64,000 nucleotides of DNA, from assembly GCA_032433765.1 (NCBI GenBank), contig JAVIAB010000073.1:53212144-53276143 (forward strand), written 5' to 3'. How positions within the stretch are numbered: the stretch's first letter is position 1; every line of letters starts with the position of its first letter. Source of the DNA: Megaustenia siamemsis (lineage: Eukaryota > Mollusca > Gastropoda > Stylommatophora > Ariophantidae). Below the pieces are notes generated by a model. It was not told the origin of the DNA. It worked only from the letters and a program-made list of their open reading frames with translations, and did no database searches. Made by a program: the position numbers and the translations under genes. Below are positions 1 through 12,015 of the stretch, piece by piece.

Positions 1-369
1 GTGTAAGACAGTTTTCACTTAGGCATCGAGGCATGTGCTGCTGAAATCGAACTCGAGGAAGACTTAAAATAGGGTGGGTCTTCACGTCTTGACAACTCAG
101 TTTCTTGCAATCAATATTAGCCCATTCCATCTTAAATGGATTTCTAAGTTCAACTAAAGGTGGTGTGCAAATGCAGCGCCTGAACCTCAGAACCAAGAAC
201 GATACACTCCGTCTATCAAATGGCTCATCCTTATCTCCAGTTTTATTCAGCGTCTACACTTTGAGAATCACAAGTAAACAAATCATTGGTCCAGGAAGGA
301 CAATGTCTTGACCATCTGTATTTTTTGTCTACCATCTGTGAAAGGACCTGAAAGAGGATGCTGAAGAAC

Positions 370-700
370 TAGAGCAAGATTGAACCTCTGCAGCATGTAG
401 TGTATGGAGACATGAGCACTAATTAAAGGGAAATATTCCACCAGACGGAATAGGACTGAACCGTTGTAGCATGTGGTGCATGGAGATATGAGCAATAATC
501 AAGGGGAAATATTCCACCAGACGGGGCAAGTTGTGAACTACAGATCACACTTTTGCTTCAGCGTAGGTTGGTCTAGAGAGACAGGAGCATTGTCAAGGTA
601 AAAGTTCCCACCAGGGAAAATACAGGGAATATATTGTTGGAGAACTGCCGACAAAGACCCTTCAAGCATGTGGTAGTGAAGCAATGGCACTAATCAGTTT
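370..700. repeat. Degenerate tandem repeat, about 75-80 bp
   Basis: Three to four diverged units: gcatgtagtgtatggagacatgagc, gcatgtggtgcatggagatatgagc, then agagagacaggagcattgtc and gcatgtggtagtgaagcaatggc, each followed by a ggaaatattccaccag-like block. Confidence 0.65.
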
Positions 701-2070
701 AACAATGATAACTCCAACTTTCTTATCTCTGACAAACCATTTTGTTAACACACCAACACTTAATGTGAGTCTGTTATTTGGTTATTTGGTTATGGAAGGC
801 CCTGGTATCACTGCAAACGAATTAAAATCCATAATTGCTCAACCGCCAGTGCCAGCGTAATCATCTGAATCTCATCTCCCAAACAAAGAAAGGTGACTGT
901 AGTCCCCATCATAGCAGTCTCAGCATACGCCAAAAGAAAAAAGATGAAAGCGCGCAGAAAGTGAACACAGCCAACTGTTCCCTGTCATACGATATCATCA
1001 TTCATCGAAAGCAATTGGAATATTGAAACATGATCAAAACGGATGAGACACACAGCTCACGGTGTGCACAGAGCACTTAACTCAATAGTTCCTGCAACAA
1101 GCCGGACTTGGAATATGAGGAAACTGCAACAAGGAACACTTTTCATGCATAGCCTTCAATTGTTCCCGCCACCTATCCACCAAATACCGGGAGTTCACGT
1201 CCTCTTGAAAATGATGATCGTCATATTTTTAAAAAAATGTATAGCGCTTGATGATGTTAGGCCATCGTTGTTGACTCCAATTCCGAACATATAGACACAC
1301 AGTTAGTCGCCAGATTATCCCCGTCACACATCAAACAAGCGCGCGCGCTTGCGTACGTGCGTGTGTTTCTCCATTTATTATTGCATCCAAAATGACTGTG
1401 GAAGCAACAAAGCTTGAGAGGAAAGTTGAATGTATATTTCTTCTTCTTTCCTTTCTACTTTGTCTTTAAGCACCTAAGGAAGACATAGCATGTGGCCCCT
1501 TCTTTTGTTATTACCTAAGTTTTCTAGCATTTCATCAGATCTTGTGGCCAAATCATTTTATTTATTGTTCATAAATATTATTCAGAGCTTTGAGTTATTC
1601 CTACATTTTTGCTTATATTTTCACTTCTTATCTAATTTCTTAAAAGTATTCTTGTCATTTTCGTCAATGTTTTTTTTAATGATTGTCTATCATCCAGGTC
1701 TGGCATGCAACGTTGAAATGCAGATTATATTGTAGAGGCACATTTGCCTCTAGGTTTATAGCCTCGTTTGACAGTAGTGGCAACATCTGTCCATTAATTT
1801 GACAAGCTTGGTTGGATCTTGAATTTAGTTGTGCTGGTTGTGAATTATCGTATGCCACTAGCCCTTTTTGTAGGCTTTTCTCATTTTCCACCTGCTTTAA
1901 CTGCCTACCGTCGTTATGTTGATATAATGTTCACATTTTACATGTTCATTACTTCTGCCCTCTTCGTTTTTATTTTCACATTGTATTGAAGGAACCTATT
2001 GCGGAGTATGAAATCCCTATACGTCTGATGAAATATAAGTAAATCAGAACCATAAATCTGTAGAGTTAAG
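701..2070. other. Unassigned, AT-rich
   Basis: No frame beyond about 80 codons, no recognised domain and no repeat shared with the rest of the window. Confidence 0.6.
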
Positions 2071-2107
2071 AGATAGGAGAGAGAGAGAGAGAAAGAAAGA
2101 GAGAGAG

Positions 2108-2174
<67 letters not shown>
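2071..2174. repeat. GA microsatellite
   Basis: About 100 bases of GA with interspersed GAAA units. Confidence 0.97.
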
Positions 2175-2177
<3 letters not shown>

Positions 2178-2305
2178 GAATACAAGAAGTAGTTATTTTG
2201 TGTGTTTATGTAATAAGTCTGAAACTTTCAATTAAAAACCTTTTTCCTTCCATCCGAACTGAATATCATCACACCACACTTAGTTAAATGAGTGAAATTT
2301 ATCAC

Positions 2306-5300
2306 CATCATGTGTCATACCGGTTGCCGTAGGCGATCACGTCCTTCCACATCTACCGAGCATCGCATCAGTTCTGTTGTTGACAGTTTTCAATGCCATG
2401 ACACCAAGCTGCCCAGTAATATCTCTCTGTGTCGTCCGCGGTCTCTCTTTCCCTGTATTTTTCCAGTTCTAACCAAGTATCCCAACTTTCCTATTGTCAT
2501 GATGTACCCGAAAAATGTTGATTGTTTCTTTCTGATGTTTCTTATGAGCTCACTTTTTGTGTTGACCGTTTTGAGAATTTCCTCATTGGTCTTTTAAGCT
2601 ATCCAGGGAACTTTCAACACTCTTCTGATAAATCCCATTACTGTGGCATCTAATTATTTTTTCATTTGTTTGTTTACTGTCCATGATTCCATGTGTCATA
2701 TTTGGCGCTATATAGCACTGATGAACTCTCTTTCTCACTTCTATTGACATAGATTTGTTGCATAAAATGTTTTTAATTTTCTGAAATGCTTTTTTAGCAT
2801 GAGCTATTCTGCTTTTTATTTCCGTGGTGCATCTTTCATCCGAAGTTATTATTGTGCCCAGGTATTTGACGAGCGTTGAACTTGTTTCAAATTTGTCCTG
2901 TTTATTTTTATGCTGCATGATGGTGATGATTGTTTCTTCCATATGACCATTACTTCTGTTTTCTTACTTTTCAAACTGAGACATTTCTTGTTGCTTTCTT
3001 TTACTATTATGTCTATCATTTCTTGTAGTTCACTCTCTGTCTCTGCTATCAAGACTGTGTCATCAGTATATCGTTAATTGTTTATGTTGTGACCGTTGAC
3101 TTCAATTCCTGTTTTGTCTACTATTGATCTCATAATATATTCGCTGTAAAGTGAAAACAAATCCGGTGACAGAACACAGCCTTGTCTGACTCATTGTTTT
3201 ATAAGTTGAAATTGTCCTGTTTGGTTATTAATTCGTATAGCTGCTGTTTGTTGCCAGTGCATGTTTTTTTTATGATTCGCAGATCCTTGCCATCAATGTT
3301 TAATTTCTCCAGCATATTGATTATTTCCACATGCTTTACTTTATCAAATGCTTTTGTGTAGTCTATAAAGCACATATATATACCTTTTTTACTTCTATAG
3401 ATCTTTCTGTCAATGTTCTTAAGATGTATATTGCATTATTGTGCCCTTTCCTTCCACAAATCCACATTGTTCTTCACTTATTTCGGGTTTTATTTTGTTC
3501 CTTTCACGTCTCATGATGATTCTTAGTAATATTTTGGTCATATGGCTCATGAGACTAATAGTGCGATGGTCTTCACAATCAGTGGCGCCTGACTTCTTCG
3601 GTATGGCTACAAAGATAGATTTTAGTAGATCTTCGGGTATGTGTCCAGTGTTATATATGTCATTGAGTAGTTTTGTTATAACTTGCACTCCCAGCTCTCC
3701 TAGTGCATTTGTCTCTTCGATTTTTATATTGTCGGAACCTGGAGCTTTGCATCTTTTCATGTGTTGAATTGTCCTCCACTTCACTCTGCATAATTGATGG
3801 TCCTGTGTCTTTGTTTGATTTATTTAACTCTGGTCTTTCATCATCATAGAGTTGACAGATGTATTATGTCCATCTTTCCATTGTCTTCTCCTGTCCCATT
3901 ATTATATTTCCTTCCTTTGATTTAACACATCTCGAAACTTTGACTTCTTTTCTTTCTGTTAATTCGTTTAACTGATTGTGCATAAATTTTGAGTCTTTGT
4001 TTTGTTGTTTTTCCATTTCTTCACATTTCTGTTTTAATCATCCTTCCTTTGCTTCTCTGCATTTGTTCTGGTTCTCTTTGTGCAATATTTTGTATGTCCC
4101 TTCTTCTTTCATCCATTAGTTGTAATATTTCTTCTGTCATCCATTTCTTTTTGTTGATTCTTTTGATCAATGGCATTATTTCTTTTGATGTTTGTTGAAT
4201 CGATTGTTTGAGCATTTCCCACTGGTCCTCGGTGTCCTGTATTTTCTCAATAGCATTATATCTATTTTGTACTATCGTGCTATACTTATCGCTCATCTGT
4301 TTATCTACTCTTATCATATCTAGTTCTAATTTTGTATTTCTTGGGGCTTTCTGTGCCTTCCGCAGTTTTATTCTTATCCTTCCAACTACTCGTACATGGT
4401 CACTATTGCAATCTGCTCCTGGCCTTGTTTTAACTGATGTTAGCCCGTTCCTGAATCTTCTCTGTATTATTATAAAATCAATTTGATTGTGTACTTTTTG
4501 TCTAGGCTTTGCCATGTCCATATTCGCCTAGGGTGTTGTTTGAACCAGGTGTTACCTATACTCATTTAATGTGTCTTTGCCCAATCTATCAATCTATCCC
4601 CTCTGTCATTTGTCTCTCCAGGGCCATGTCCCCCAGTCACATTTTGCATTTTAGCTGTTCCTACCTTTGCATTGAAATCCCCTAATATAATAGTTATTTC
4701 TTGGGATTTACACTGTTCCATTGTCATCTCTAGCTCATTGTAAAAAGTGTCAATGTCTTCTTCTTCGCTATTACTTGTTTGTGCATTGGCTTGAATTATG
4801 TTGATATCCATTGGTCTACCTCTCAATTTTACTAGCAGAATTCTGTCTGATACTGGCCAAAATCCTTCCACTGTTTTGCTTCTTTCTCTGTCTAACATGA
4901 TGCCTACTCCTCTTTCGTGTGTGGTTCCCCCAGAGTAAATTACATTTCCACTGTCGCGTTGTAATAATCCTGCTCCTTTCCATCTCATTTCACATAGTCC
5001 CAAGATGTTCAATTTCATTCTCTTCATTTCTTGACTGATGTTTTCTAGTTTTCCAACCTGGAATGCTGATCTAATGTTCCAAGTTCCTATTGCTAGTGTC
5101 TCTTTATTTTTGATCTTGCATACAGTTGCTTGATGACGATCGGGTGTCACCTGTAGCACATGACGCTCCCTACCGGACGAGGTGGTTGTGGAGTCCCCAT
5201 TAACGTCGTTAGCTGTAGATATTAATTTGTGATTTGTCATGGTTAGTCTAGGCAATATAAGACGGTAGTTTGCCATTCCTTTCCTTCTTGGCAGTGACTG

Positions 5301-5640
5301 TACTAGTCGGAGATCGCAGCCATTGTCTCTATACATAAGATCCTCTGCCTGCCATGGCGGTGAGAGAGCCATAACCGGCACTACCAGTCGGCTGCTCCCA
5401 CAACACCATCCACCACCTGCTCCAATGGCTTTACATAACCCTGATATGGGGGCTAAACGGGAACTCCACCTTGCCCAGGGGTGTCCCGAAGACTAGCGGA
5501 GGAAAGGAGACGTCTTACTCCTCCTTTGGTAGGGCAGAACTCTACCCCGCCAACCATTCTGGGTTAAGCATCACTTAAATGGAGATTGAGGCTAGTCATT
5601 TCTTTGAAACCACTCACCCTCTTTCGGAATCACGTCCCAT
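2306..5640 (-). mobile_element. LINE family B, near full length, broken
   Basis: Minus-strand copy of an RTE-like LINE related to family A. From 5381 to 4566 one frame encodes a leader and most of the endonuclease (LAIGTWNIRSAFQVGKLE, LCEMRWKGAG, GDFNAKVG). It ends at a frameshift/stop, and 4521-4021 resumes in another frame with IDFIIIQRRF and ADCNSDH, the end of the endonuclease, plus the linker. RT pieces follow at 3784-3419 (VAIPKKSGATDCEDHRTISL) and at 3052-2849, then C-terminal pieces at 2942-2583. The 3' end is a short catcatg (complement of TGA) tail near 2306. Roughly 260 bases of 5' leader run to about 5640. Several stops and frameshifts make it non-functional. The copy at 61024-64000 is its nearest relative here. 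Confidence 0.85.
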
Positions 5641-6308
5641 GTATGTTGAATTATTTTGCTTACTTTGTTTCTGTGAAGTATTGACTTCTCCTCTCCCCTT
5701 CCAGATGGAAATTCTCTATCAGTGCTGAAAGCGCTGAAAATCAGAGACGCCATTAGACGGGCACTAACTGCAGTTAGTTGACAATACTGCTATTCCAGCT
5801 TCATTTGTAAAATAACTCAAATAAATGACAATTTACTTTAAAGACGAAAAGCAAATGTTACGTCTGTCCGAAATTGTTAGCGACCATTCGATCTATTTAA
5901 AGAATCCAGAGATCACGTGAGAATTATCTGTCCAGTTCCACTTCAGATTTCCGTTGGTGCCCGATCGTGACTATCACGCGCTAGACAAGTATCACCCAAT
6001 TCGTCGCGGGGAGTTAACCTTAATGACCTCTTCTGTTTCACTTTTATTGGTTTTCTCTTATCTTCTTTTAGTCAATCAATAAAATTCGAAACGCTTTTTC
6101 CATCTGTCTCTCGCCATTCCAAACCACAGGAAAATCGACATGTGAGATCGTTTCTGTTTACAAAGGTTTCATATACACTTTTATGGAGAATGTACGAAAA
6201 ATCAGAACTTGTATGGAAGATTACATTTGAATTTAATAATTGTACTTAAAACAAGCAATGGTTTGTTGGAATAAGTAAATAAGAGAATCTGTATCATGCA
6301 AAAGCGTT
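5641..6308. other. Unassigned
   Basis: Nothing recognised between the LINE-B 5' leader and the SINE1 copy. Confidence 0.6.
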
Positions 6309-6464
6309 AAAAAATAAGTACCCTTCGGCACATGATTTTTTTATGTAATGTGGTCGGTATTACGCCCGTGCAGATTTACTTTCCCAGAAAAATCCGGTAC
6401 CAATTTAAGGCTGGGTGAACCCGGAAGCTATAGGTCGGGATCGAATTGGACCTCTGCATACAAG
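6309..6464 (-). mobile_element. SINE1 copy, inverted, 3' truncated
   Basis: Complement of the head and body: ccttcggcacatgatttttt to cggaagctataggtcgggat and cctctgcata. Both the extreme 5' head and the 3' palindrome are missing. Confidence 0.8.
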
Positions 6465-6732
6465 TGAGATTTGATTAAAATACCACAGACGTGCCAGACA
6501 AGTGAACATCACGAACTGTACCCGCACACTTCACGTGATGAAGTGCCAGAACACTTTTTAGAACTGTGGTCCTCGAGAAAATTCAACCATCCAGTTTCTA
6601 TGTATTTCTGCAAAACGTTCAAAGGTATATTTACTGGACACGTAACGAGCAAATCTGATGAATACATCGCGAAATACTTAATGGTGTGTTGGACTGGTAC
6701 ATTTGATGGGCGAGTGTAATCTTTTTCTTCTT

Positions 6733-6830
6733 AGTGTTCAACCGTTAAGTGGGCGTAGATGTGTTGCGTCACTAGTTCACGGCAAAGCCGCGACATCTGC
6801 GCCTGTAGACATGTTTACTGACAAACTGTA
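6733..6830. repeat. Short R4-like copy
   Basis: ccgttaagtgggcgtagatg and the following cgacatctgcgcctgt match the core of R4. Confidence 0.55.
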
Positions 6831-6949
6831 ACAGTTTGCATTCATATTTTAATGAATGTTAACTCAGTCCTGTTTTGTGACTGTGAAACATGGAGAGCAA
6901 CAGAAAAAAAAAACATGTCACAAAGTTACAGACTTTCATTTATGGAAGC

Positions 6950-7345
6950 TTGCACAGAGTAAAAGGATGGAAATGGAAGGACATAATTACTAAGTTAGAA
7001 GTATGGGAAAGTACAGACGAACTACAGTGGACAGAGAGATGGGACAATGACGATGGCTCTGGATAGGACACACATTTCAAAAGTCACCTGAGAGTATTAT
7101 ACAACAGACTATTAAGTGAATGTCCAGTGAATAAGACAAAGAGGAAGGCCAAAATGTACTTGTAGAAAGGTGGATACAGAGGTGAATGTAGAGGTGAATG
7201 CAGAAGTGAATGTAGAAGTGAATATAGAGGTGAATGCAGAGGTGAATGTAGAGCTGAATGTAGCGGTGAATGCAGAGGTGAAGAAAATAGGAAAACATGG
7301 GATGCACCAAAGACTAACTTTTGCGAAAAGTACAGTTTGTAGCAC
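6950..7345 (+). mobile_element. LINE C-terminal remnant interrupted by a 12-bp repeat
   Basis: Broken frames give WIGHTFQKSPESIIQQTIK, then after the array EVKKIGKTWDAPKT, both typical of the C terminus of one LINE type (xLGHxLRK, VKKxGKTW). The 12-bp array at 7168-7287 sits between them, in the place of a short acidic segment. Confidence 0.55.
7168..7287. repeat. 12-bp tandem repeat, about 10 units
   Basis: Unit gaggtgaatgta with G/A and T/C variants; open in several frames. Lies inside a LINE C-terminal remnant. Confidence 0.93.
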
Positions 7346-7699
7346 AATGTATTAGGTTGTGACGTATGCTTCACGATGAGTTGAATATTTGAATATGATG
7401 ATGTCTCTAAGAATCTTCTCAAGTTAAGTCAACGCTGGAGAAAAGAATGCGCAGGATCACTTAATGTTGCGCAGCAACAACCCTATTGGCGTCTGGTCAC
7501 CAGGAAACGCCAAGTCGTCGAAAGTACAAAGAAAATGAGTTGTGTGCTAAGATAAGCAGCCAAACATGCACGTGGTCATTTCATAACAAAGGTTTGTAAA
7601 TTCAACTTTCTTGTCTTCCACATTTATCTTGCGATACAATTTTCCGTCTTTCTCTCTATGGTTGATCTTCTCTGTTGTCACATTACCGATTCTTTCTGA

Positions 7700-7746
7700 T
7701 TTGGTTGCTTGGTTGGTTGGTTGGTTGGTTGGTTGGTTGGTTGATT
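7700..7746. repeat. TTGG microsatellite
   Basis: About 10 ttgg units. Confidence 0.95.
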
Positions 7747-7751
7747 GTTTG

Positions 7752-8000
7752 GTTGCGTTCGCCCGATGACTAAAGTATTCTAGAGTATTCGTAGACTGTA
7801 GACTTCCTCTTCGTCATCCGCCCTTAAAAGGACGTTAAGTGGGCGTGTTTGCGTTGTGTTGTAGTTTGCAGTGTAACACTGTGACATTTGCGCCTTTCGG
7901 TCTAACACATCCGACTTCAGCACGACGTTTTTGAGTACCGGGTTGTCTTCCCTCTTCGATCCCTGCTCGTTTGGCCAGACTAGACAGGTTATCTGCAGGC
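7752..8000. repeat. Dispersed repeat R4
   Basis: About 240 bases repeated at 57912-58128 in the same orientation: cgcccgatgactaaa, catccgcccttaaaaggacg, ttaagtgggcgtgt, tttgcgcctttcgg and cttggccagactagacaggt-like ends. No coding sense. Class unknown. Confidence 0.78.
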
Positions 8001-8477
8001 ATTGATGATGATGTTTTTTGGAGTTGCTGTGGACTTCATAATGAAGAAATGCTGCACTAGTAACAAATACATGAAATGGGGACTTGGAGACCATTTGGAG
8101 GACCTCGAATTTGCTGATGACATAGTCCTCAATAACAGTCAGCGTCTCACAACACAGACCAATAAAAGTATATGACATCATCGCCCCTTTAAGAGAGGGG
8201 AGCTAAGATGGGCACAGCCAGAAACGAGAAACTTAGTGGGCGTGTAAGAAGACTAATCAAGCAACATAGAACTAGAGTCGTCAGTCACTGGACACTGCGA
8301 GTCTTGCTGAGGAGGGGATCTGAGCACCTATGGACAAGTTCGGAGTGCAATGATGATGACCCGCAAATAACTCAATTACTCATTCGCCGCTTTGGTCAGG
8401 ATTGGGAGTTAAGTTTTACATTATTGTGTACAAGGGCGTGGAGCCCCTGGAATAATTCCTTTGTATTTGATACCACT

Positions 8478-8550
8478 GGGAGCCGCGATAGCCCAGTGGT
8501 TAGTGAACTGGAATACGAAGGACAAGAGGTAGGGTTCACCCAGCCTTAGT
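8478..8550 (+). mobile_element. SINE1 copy with internal deletion
   Basis: Head gggagccgcgatagcccagtgg to gaggtagggttc joins directly to acccagcctta. The 27 or so bases between two gggttc motifs, including most of the B box, are gone, consistent with deletion between those short repeats. Confidence 0.8.
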
Positions 8551-8787
8551 CCCAGACACAAAACGAGCTAACGTTTCAGCGTGGGAACCTCGATTCGTTG
8601 TTTCTTCTTTGATCAGACTGTCTGTTTTGTTACATTTTAATATATATTTCGTAAATTCTTTGTAAATATATTTATTATAATCTTTCTGTTTATATTTTTA
8701 TTTTTTTTCTCCTCTTGGTATAGAACCGTTGATTAGAGGTTTAACTAGCCGCTATCGTAAAAACAATTTTGTTAAAGAAACGTAGAT

Positions 8788-9445
8788 ACGAATATCTTCA
8801 GTAATCAAGAAAAGACGATGGTCATAAGTTGGACAAGTGATGAGGAGAGATAATAACCGAATAACAAAGCAAGCCCTCATGTGGGAAACAACAGGTAAGA
8901 GAAAAAGAGGCCAACCAAGAGAGACACTGAGAAGAACATTGATCAGAGAGGCAAAAGCAGCAGGAATCGACTCCCTCAATGAGATAGAGTTGCTTGCGCA
9001 GAACAGAGACAAATGGCGAGATTTGATAAAAGATCGTTACAAGGATTGAAAACTGCTAGAATAACAATGTAGATAAGGGAAAGAGTATCTGGAATAACAA
9101 TGTAGATAAGGGAAAGAGTATCTGGAATAACAATGTAGATAAGGGAAAGAGTATCTGGAATAACAATGTAGATAAGGGAAAGAGTATCTGGAATAACAAT
9201 GTAGATAAGGGAAAGAGTATCTGGAATAACAATGTAGATAAGGGAAAGAGTATCTGGAATAACAATGTAGATAAGGGAAAGAGTATCTGGAATAACAATG
9301 TAGATAAGGGAAAGAGTATCTGGAATAACAATGTAGATAAGGGAAAGAGTATCTGGAATAACAATGTAGATAAGGGAAAGAGTATCTGGGTTTATGCCCT
9401 ACGGGCCGTTACGGCTCGGTAGGTCAATAGATAGATATTCTTTGT
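8788..9445 (+). mobile_element. LINE family E C terminus with expanded 3' region
   Basis: 8837-9049 encodes the C-terminal end of a LINE polyprotein: VMRRDNNRITKQALMWETTG, KRKRGQPRETLRRT, LNEIELLAQNRDKWRDLIKD. The stop is followed by a 33-bp tandem array (9058-9390), then gccctacgggccgttacggc, a hairpin, and the ATAG-repeat tail at 9426-9437. The single-copy version of this 3' region is at 40614-40710. Confidence 0.85.
9058..9390. repeat. 33-bp tandem array, 10 nearly identical units
   Basis: Unit contains aataacaatgtagataaggg and aaagagtatctg; starts at 9061, 9094 and so on to 9358. It lies in the 3' region of a LINE family E copy. The open minus frame of 11-residue repeats is not a gene. 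Confidence 0.97.
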
Positions 9446-10061
9446 GACAAAGATTGTGTTGCCGAATTCTCATATTGCTCCGTTTGTTATTTATTTGTTG
9501 AGCGGTAATTATCTCACTTGCCCAATAGTCTAGTCTAAAACGCTTTATTATAAATGAAGTCTATTTTCTCTGCTTGCTTTTGTCATGCATACTGGATAAT
9601 TGCATATTTTTAGCGCTGATTAAAATGCGTCTGAAAAGTACAGTTCTTTTATTCATCTCTGTATCCATGTTAGATTGTTAATCTAGCATCTGTCTAATAT
9701 ACAATTAGTGTTCGTTTATTATAATTTTATATTCAATTTTATTTTTATTTTTTTTTATTTTCTTTTGTTTTGTTATTTATAACATGCAAATTCCTGTATA
9801 CATTTTTTTCTAACTGTATTGTAAGAACGGACGGACCTGGCAACTAATTCGACATAGAGAAATGGAGACGCATGATGTCAAATGAAATACGGAATGGCAC
9901 TAATTGAGTGATCGATCCATCGATCCACTCATTGATCGACCCATCTGTCTGTAGGTCGATCCATCTATCTTTCCGTTCTTTCGCGTAATTGTATATCTAT
10001 ATTGTCATCTGATCTGCCACTTAATCCGTATTTATTACGTCCCTTTGTTCCATGCTAACAC
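9446..10061. other. Unassigned, AT-rich
   Basis: Contains a T/A-rich run at 9725-9785 and imperfect gatcgatccatc repeats at 9911-9965. No genes seen. 10311-10904 is likewise empty. Confidence 0.6.
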
Positions 10062-10310
10062 CGGGCCGCGATAGAGCAGTGGTTAACGAACTTGTGCAGT
10101 GAGGGCAAGATGGCCAGTAGAGAACTCCGGTCATTCGCTTTTAGGCTCATTCAATAATAAATAGATACCAGACATTTAGAGGGAAATCAATCCCGCACTG
10201 GTGTAGTACTGACCACATTGCCCAAAAAATAAATTTGTTGATAGTAAATCAATAAATGCCAAGCTCCATAATCCCTATGCTGACCACACGGCGTGAGAAT
10301 GGTATTTTAT
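10062..10310 (+). mobile_element. SINE1-like copy, old
   Basis: Head gggccgcgatagagcagtggttaacgaac and distal ctgaccacattgcccaaaaaa, ccataatccctatgctgacc and cggcgtgag follow SINE1 order with heavy divergence between. Confidence 0.65.
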
Positions 10311-10904
10311 ATTCTTTGGTTTTTTTAATGATAATTTTTCAAATATCATCCTCTTAACAATGACATGATATCGAACCACCTTAAGATAAATCCCATGATA
10401 TATTTACACCCATAAATTACCCAGCTTAAATCACGTAAACACTCAAATACGAAACTCCTAATGTCACGGACATATCTGCTTTTGTTCCGTCTAGATATTG
10501 TCTATATTTGACTTCTATCGCCTTCTGTTATTTGTACAAGAAGAAATATTTACGTATCTAACGGCAACAAGGTCATGGCACTCCTCTCCACGTTCGACGA
10601 TCACGTGTTGCTATTAAATGGCTATCGAGTTTGTATCAAGACCACAATTTGAGGCCAAACTGCTTCTGTCAATCAATCAGAAAAAGCATGCCTACCAGAC
10701 CTTCAGACATGTTTCCAAATCTCTACATCCATTAGGACACGGAGATGGTCGATTGCACACGAGTCGTTTCTCGATGATTCTTTGTTTTCAACTTTCTTCA
10801 TGTTGACCTAATTTCTTCTAAATATTTGCTCCAAACCTCTCTGGGAGAGGGGTTCTCAACTTGCAGATGAAAAGCGCATTTTCGTGTTTCTGTTGAACAA
10901 AATA

Positions 10905-11180
10905 CTGTCACTTCCTAACAATGTCACTTTCTAACAATGTCACTTTCTAACAATGTCACTTTCTAACAATGTCACTTTCCAACAATGTCACTTTTAACAA
11001 TGTCACTTTCTAACAATGTCACTTTCTAACAATGTCACTTTCTAACGATGACACTTTCTAACGATGACACTTTCTAACGATGTCACTTTCTAACGATGAC
11101 ACTTTCTAACGATGACACTTTCTAACGATGACACTTTCTAACGATGACACTTTCTAACGATGACACTTTCTAACGATGAT
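10905..11180. repeat. 16-bp tandem array with two variant blocks
   Basis: Left block aacaatgtcactttct, right block aacgatgacactttct, with a mixed unit near the switch at 11045-11095. About 17 units. Confidence 0.95.
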
Positions 11181-11728
11181 GCATCAGATAACAACGCAAT
11201 AGTCAATTTCTTGCTCCTAAAGACATGCAATTTTTAATTTCAGTCCACCAAACTTTCAGTGTTTATTTAAATGAAAAAGTCAGTAATGGCAACATTGTCA
11301 TGTTTTCTGACATGTACTTTTATAGCAGAGTGGAACCCGACTATCAGTACGGATATCTACTCAAACAATTCTCGACTGGATCAACGTTTTAGAGTAACAT
11401 TCGAATGAATTGTGTACCTTGCCATTGCAATTCGTACGTCATTCGATCCATACTAAATAATATTTTTCAGGAAATTTAGATTTTTTTGCAATTTAGTTGG
11501 CTTCGGGAATTTTTTTTCCCCCATCTCTTTTTTTTTTCCCCCCATCTCTTTTTTTTTTTTTTTTACTCTTGTCTGGCATTACACATTTTTGTTATACTAA
11601 ATTTACAAACCGTTGCAAGAATTCATCGCAGGTAAGTACAATAAGTAGTAATGAATGAGTAAGCGAAGCAAAAATCTACGGTAGAAATGAAAGAATTGAT
11701 AACATTTGGTGAAAGCACAGAGCTTAAC
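11181..11728. other. Unassigned, with T-rich tracts
   Basis: T-rich tracts with cccccatctc at 11505-11565. No genes. 12013-12489 and 12713-13449 are similar, with nothing recognised. Confidence 0.6.
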
Positions 11729-11976
11729 GGGAGCCGCGATAGCTCAGTGGTTAGTGAACTGGACTACAAAGGACAAGAGGTAGGGTTCGATCCCAACCGA
11801 CGGCAGCCGGGTTCACCCAGCCTTTAATGGGTACCGGATTTTTTTCTGGGAAAGTAAAGAGGCACGGGCGTAATACCGACAACATTACCCCAAAAAATCA
11901 TGTGCCGAGGGTCTGTAAAATTTATGGTCACTAACACCATATTCCCTATACGCCACTTGGCGTGACGGGGGTACTG

Positions 11977-12012
<36 letters not shown>
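11729..12012 (+). mobile_element. SINE1, complete copy with T tail
   Basis: tRNA-derived SINE and the best reference copy. The head contains an A-box-like tagctcagtggttagtg at 11740 and a B-box-like gggttcgatcccaa at 11783, so it carries a pol III promoter. The body runs acccagcctttaatgggtac, gggaaagtaaagaggcacgg, ctaacaccatattccctata and a terminal palindrome cgccacttggcg before gtgacgggggtact and about 33 T residues. The T run is either a pol III terminator or an expanded tail. Confidence 0.88.
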
Positions 12013-12015
<3 letters not shown>

